The notes under the pieces: generated by a model
The model's database searches: none
Told to the model about the DNA's origin: nothing
What the model saw: the letters and a program-made list of their open reading frames with translations, nothing else
NCBI GenBank assembly: GCA_027343965.1
Contig: DAHWJX010000085.1
Location: 1-64,000, forward strand
Reading direction: 5' to 3'
Source: JAKACU01 sp021821185
GTDB taxonomy: Bacteria; Bacillota; Bacilli; Alicyclobacillales; SLC66
DNA: 64,000 bases
Part shown: one piece after another, positions 62,390 to 64,000 of the stretch
How the letters are laid out: each line of letters starts with the position of its first letter
Numbering within the stretch: position 1 is the stretch's first letter
Program-made: the position numbers and the translations under genes

Positions 62390-63732
62390 CGGTAGCACCT
62401 GCACGGCGTTGCGCTTTTTCTGTGTTACGTGATGTTGAAATAAAAAAATCCTATTCTCATCTTACGTTACATGCTGCATTGAGCGATCAAACACTATCAA
62501 AAGATGATGCGGCGCTTTGTACAGAACTTGTTCATGGTGTGCTCTTATGGCGCAGATTGCTCGACGAGTGGATTAAGACATTAACGAAAAGTTCTAAGTC
62601 TAAGGTGACTATAGAAGTAAAGACGATCTTGCGAATGGGTCTCTACCAGTTGCAATTTTTACAAAAAGTTCCTGATTACGCTGTTTTATCTGATGCTGTT
62701 GATCTGTCTAAAATGCATCAACCAAAAGCGGCGGGTTTTGTGAATGCCGTACTTCGTGGTGCTCAGCGCCAAAAAAACTATGAAGAGCCAGTGCTCGCCT
62801 TGGTTGATTTGCGAGAATTATCGCTTCTAGACGCTGCTAAACGTCTATCGTTTGCAGAATGGATGGCGCAGCATCTCGCTAAAACGCTTGGTGAAGAAAC
62901 AGCTATTGACGTTATGTGGGGTTTGAATCAAAAAGCACAGCGGGCGATACGAGTAAATCGATTGCGTTTGTCTCGCGATCAGTTGCTTACTTTATTTCAA
63001 GAAAAAGGTGTTGAAGTACATCCCTCTCCGATCAATGATGAGGGCATTTATGCGCCGCTTCGTCACGCTGCGCAACAAGTGATTGGGTACGATCGTGGAT
63101 TGTATACGTTGCAAGGTGAAAGTTCTATGCTTGTGGCGAAACTCTTGCGAGCGAAGCCTGACATGGATATTCTGGATGCATGTGCCGCGCCGGGAGGCAA
63201 AACAACGCATATTGCTGAATTGACAGAAGATGCTGCTCGTATCACTGCGATCGATTTGCATGAACACCGTACAGCGATGATAAAGCAACAGGCGCAACGG
63301 TTAGGGTTGCATTCGATTCACTGTGAAACCATGGATGCGCGTCATGTCAGTGGGCAATTTGATCGTATCTTGCTGGACGCACCTTGTTCAGGACTTGGGA
63401 CGATTGCGAGAAAACCTGACTTGAAATGGACGATGACAGCTGATAAAGTTAAAACTTTAGTGTTAGTACAAGAACAATTGCTTGATGCTTGCGCAATCCA
63501 TGTGCGAAGTGGCGGTATCTTACTTTACACGACGTGCACAATGTCAGCTTATGAAAATGAACGTCAAATTGGGCGTTTTTTAGAAAAGCATCCGGAATTT
63601 ACAATGCTTGATTTCGATGAGTTCGAACGTGCTCATATGCACTATGCTGAAAAAGCAAAAGGCATAGGCTGGATTTTGCCGCAAGATTTCTTTGGTGACG
63701 GATTTTTTGTGGCGCGTATGCAAAGGAGATGA
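62386..63732 (+). CDS. rsmB: 16S rRNA m5C967 methyltransferase RsmB
   Basis: This 448-residue protein has an N-terminal NusB-like RNA-binding domain (ARRCAFSVLRDVE, ELVHGVLLWRRLLD) and a Rossmann methyltransferase domain with DACAAPGGKTTHIAEL, DAPCSGLGTIARKPD (catalytic Cys) and YTTCTMSAYENE. The ATG at 62386 has GGGAGAG upstream and overlaps fmt. A longer open frame upstream inside fmt is not used. Confidence 0.95.
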   Translation: MTVAPARRCAFSVLRDVEIKKSYSHLTLHAALSDQTLSKDDAALCTELVHGVLLWRRLLDEWIKTLTKSSKSKVTIEVKTILRMGLYQLQFLQKVPDYAVLSDAVDLSKMHQPKAAGFVNAVLRGAQRQKNYEEPVLALVDLRELSLLDAAKRLSFAEWMAQHLAKTLGEETAIDVMWGLNQKAQRAIRVNRLRLSRDQLLTLFQEKGVEVHPSPINDEGIYAPLRHAAQQVIGYDRGLYTLQGESSMLVAKLLRAKPDMDILDACAAPGGKTTHIAELTEDAARITAIDLHEHRTAMIKQQAQRLGLHSIHCETMDARHVSGQFDRILLDAPCSGLGTIARKPDLKWTMTADKVKTLVLVQEQLLDACAIHVRSGGILLYTTCTMSAYENERQIGRFLEKHPEFTMLDFDEFERAHMHYAEKAKGIGWILPQDFFGDGFFVARMQRR

Positions 63733-63739
63733 ATGCGCG

Positions 63740-64000
63740 TTGAAACCATCGCTTTACGGCTATACCTTACCACAACTTGAAGAGTATGTAAGACATGTAG
63801 GCCAACCAAGCTATCGAGCCAAGCAGATAATTCATTGGTTATATCAACAACGCGTGCAGGATGTTGAGGAAATGACCGATTTGCCTAAAAGCTTGCGAAG
63901 CACATTGTCGCAGACGATGATGTTATGTTCCATGCAAGAAGTCGTTTCTCAAAAATCGCAAGATGGCACGATAAAGTTTCTGTTGGAACTGCATGATGGA
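63740..64000 (+). CDS. rlmN: 23S rRNA/tRNA adenine-C2 methyltransferase RlmN, N-terminal part (3' truncated by window edge)
   Basis: The frame from TTG 63740 stays open to the window end (87 codons). It encodes MKPSLYGYTLPQLEEYV, then GQPSYRAKQIIHWLYQQ and MTDLPKSLR, the N-terminal helical domain of RlmN; the radical SAM CxxxCxxC motif would lie beyond the window. AAGGAG at 63723-63728 is 11 nt upstream. It follows rsmB by 7 bp, as in the B. subtilis yloM-yloN order. Confidence 0.9.
   Translation, partial: MKPSLYGYTLPQLEEYVRHVGQPSYRAKQIIHWLYQQRVQDVEEMTDLPKSLRSTLSQTMMLCSMQEVVSQKSQDGTIKFLLELHDG

Overview
The window is a Gram-positive, endospore-forming Bacilli chromosome. The evidence is a division and cell wall (dcw) cluster that runs straight into spoIIGA-sigE-sigG, a meso-diaminopimelate type MurE, a bacillithiol enzyme (BshC), RemA, RqcH, and a PyrR-attenuated pyrimidine operon. 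Gene order follows the Bacillus subtilis mraZ-to-rlmN region with local losses and insertions. Frequent GTG and TTG starts, strong SD sequences, intermediate GC and the accessory genes suggest a lineage outside Bacillaceae. Alicyclobacillaceae is my guess, not something the sequence proves. No stretch longer than 300 bp lacks a gene. The longest gaps are 37451-37637 (the pyr leader) and 35118-35285. I saw no rRNA, tRNA, insertion sequence, prophage or CRISPR array.

Layout. 1-4549: the 3' end of typA, a convergent SDR reductase, then a small envelope island. The island holds a lipoprotein with a complete CuA ligand set, two small single-helix membrane proteins, a P1B-ATPase-like protein without the phosphorylation motif, and a ComFB-like protein. 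4631-6265: bshC and a terminator. 6332-25247: the dcw cluster, preceded by 10-bp phased MraZ boxes: mraZ, rsmH, ftsL, a PASTA class B PBP, murE, murF, mraY, murD, ftsW/spoVE, murG, murB, murA, divIB, two DUF881 genes, sbp, ftsA, ftsZ. 25276-27940: spoIIGA-sigE-sigG with a Spo0A-type promoter and a forespore-type promoter. 28022-32030: ylmC, ylmD, ylmE, sepF, yggT, ylmH, divIVA. 32136-37450: ileS, a small membrane gene on the other strand, ylyA-like, lspA, ylyB-like. 37459-47875: the pyr operon pyrR-B-C-carA-carB-K-D-F-E behind one PyrR attenuator. 47938-50710: an MFS transporter and a DUF2254-like membrane protein. 50690-53360 (minus): an SDR with a C-terminal extension overlapping rqcH. 53495-64000: a Ca2+-type P-ATPase, yicC, remA, rpoZ, coaBC, priA, fmt, rsmB and the start of rlmN. 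gmk and def are missing from their usual places.

How it works together. The central 20 kb makes lipid II (MurA to MurG, MraY), polymerises it at the septum (FtsW, PBP) and assembles the divisome (FtsA, FtsZ, SepF, DivIVA, DivIB, FtsL). The same gene block then supplies the mother-cell and forespore sigma factors that take over after asymmetric division. The pyr operon makes UMP, the precursor of the UDP-sugars used by the wall genes. The remA-to-rlmN end is housekeeping: transcription, coenzyme A, replication restart and translation.

The best candidate for something undescribed is the island at 1503-4165, where a catalytically dead P1B-ATPase-like protein sits with small one-helix membrane proteins and an orphan CuA lipoprotein. 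A second candidate is the SDR with a basic SH3/KOW-like tail that is translationally coupled to the ribosome quality-control factor RqcH.
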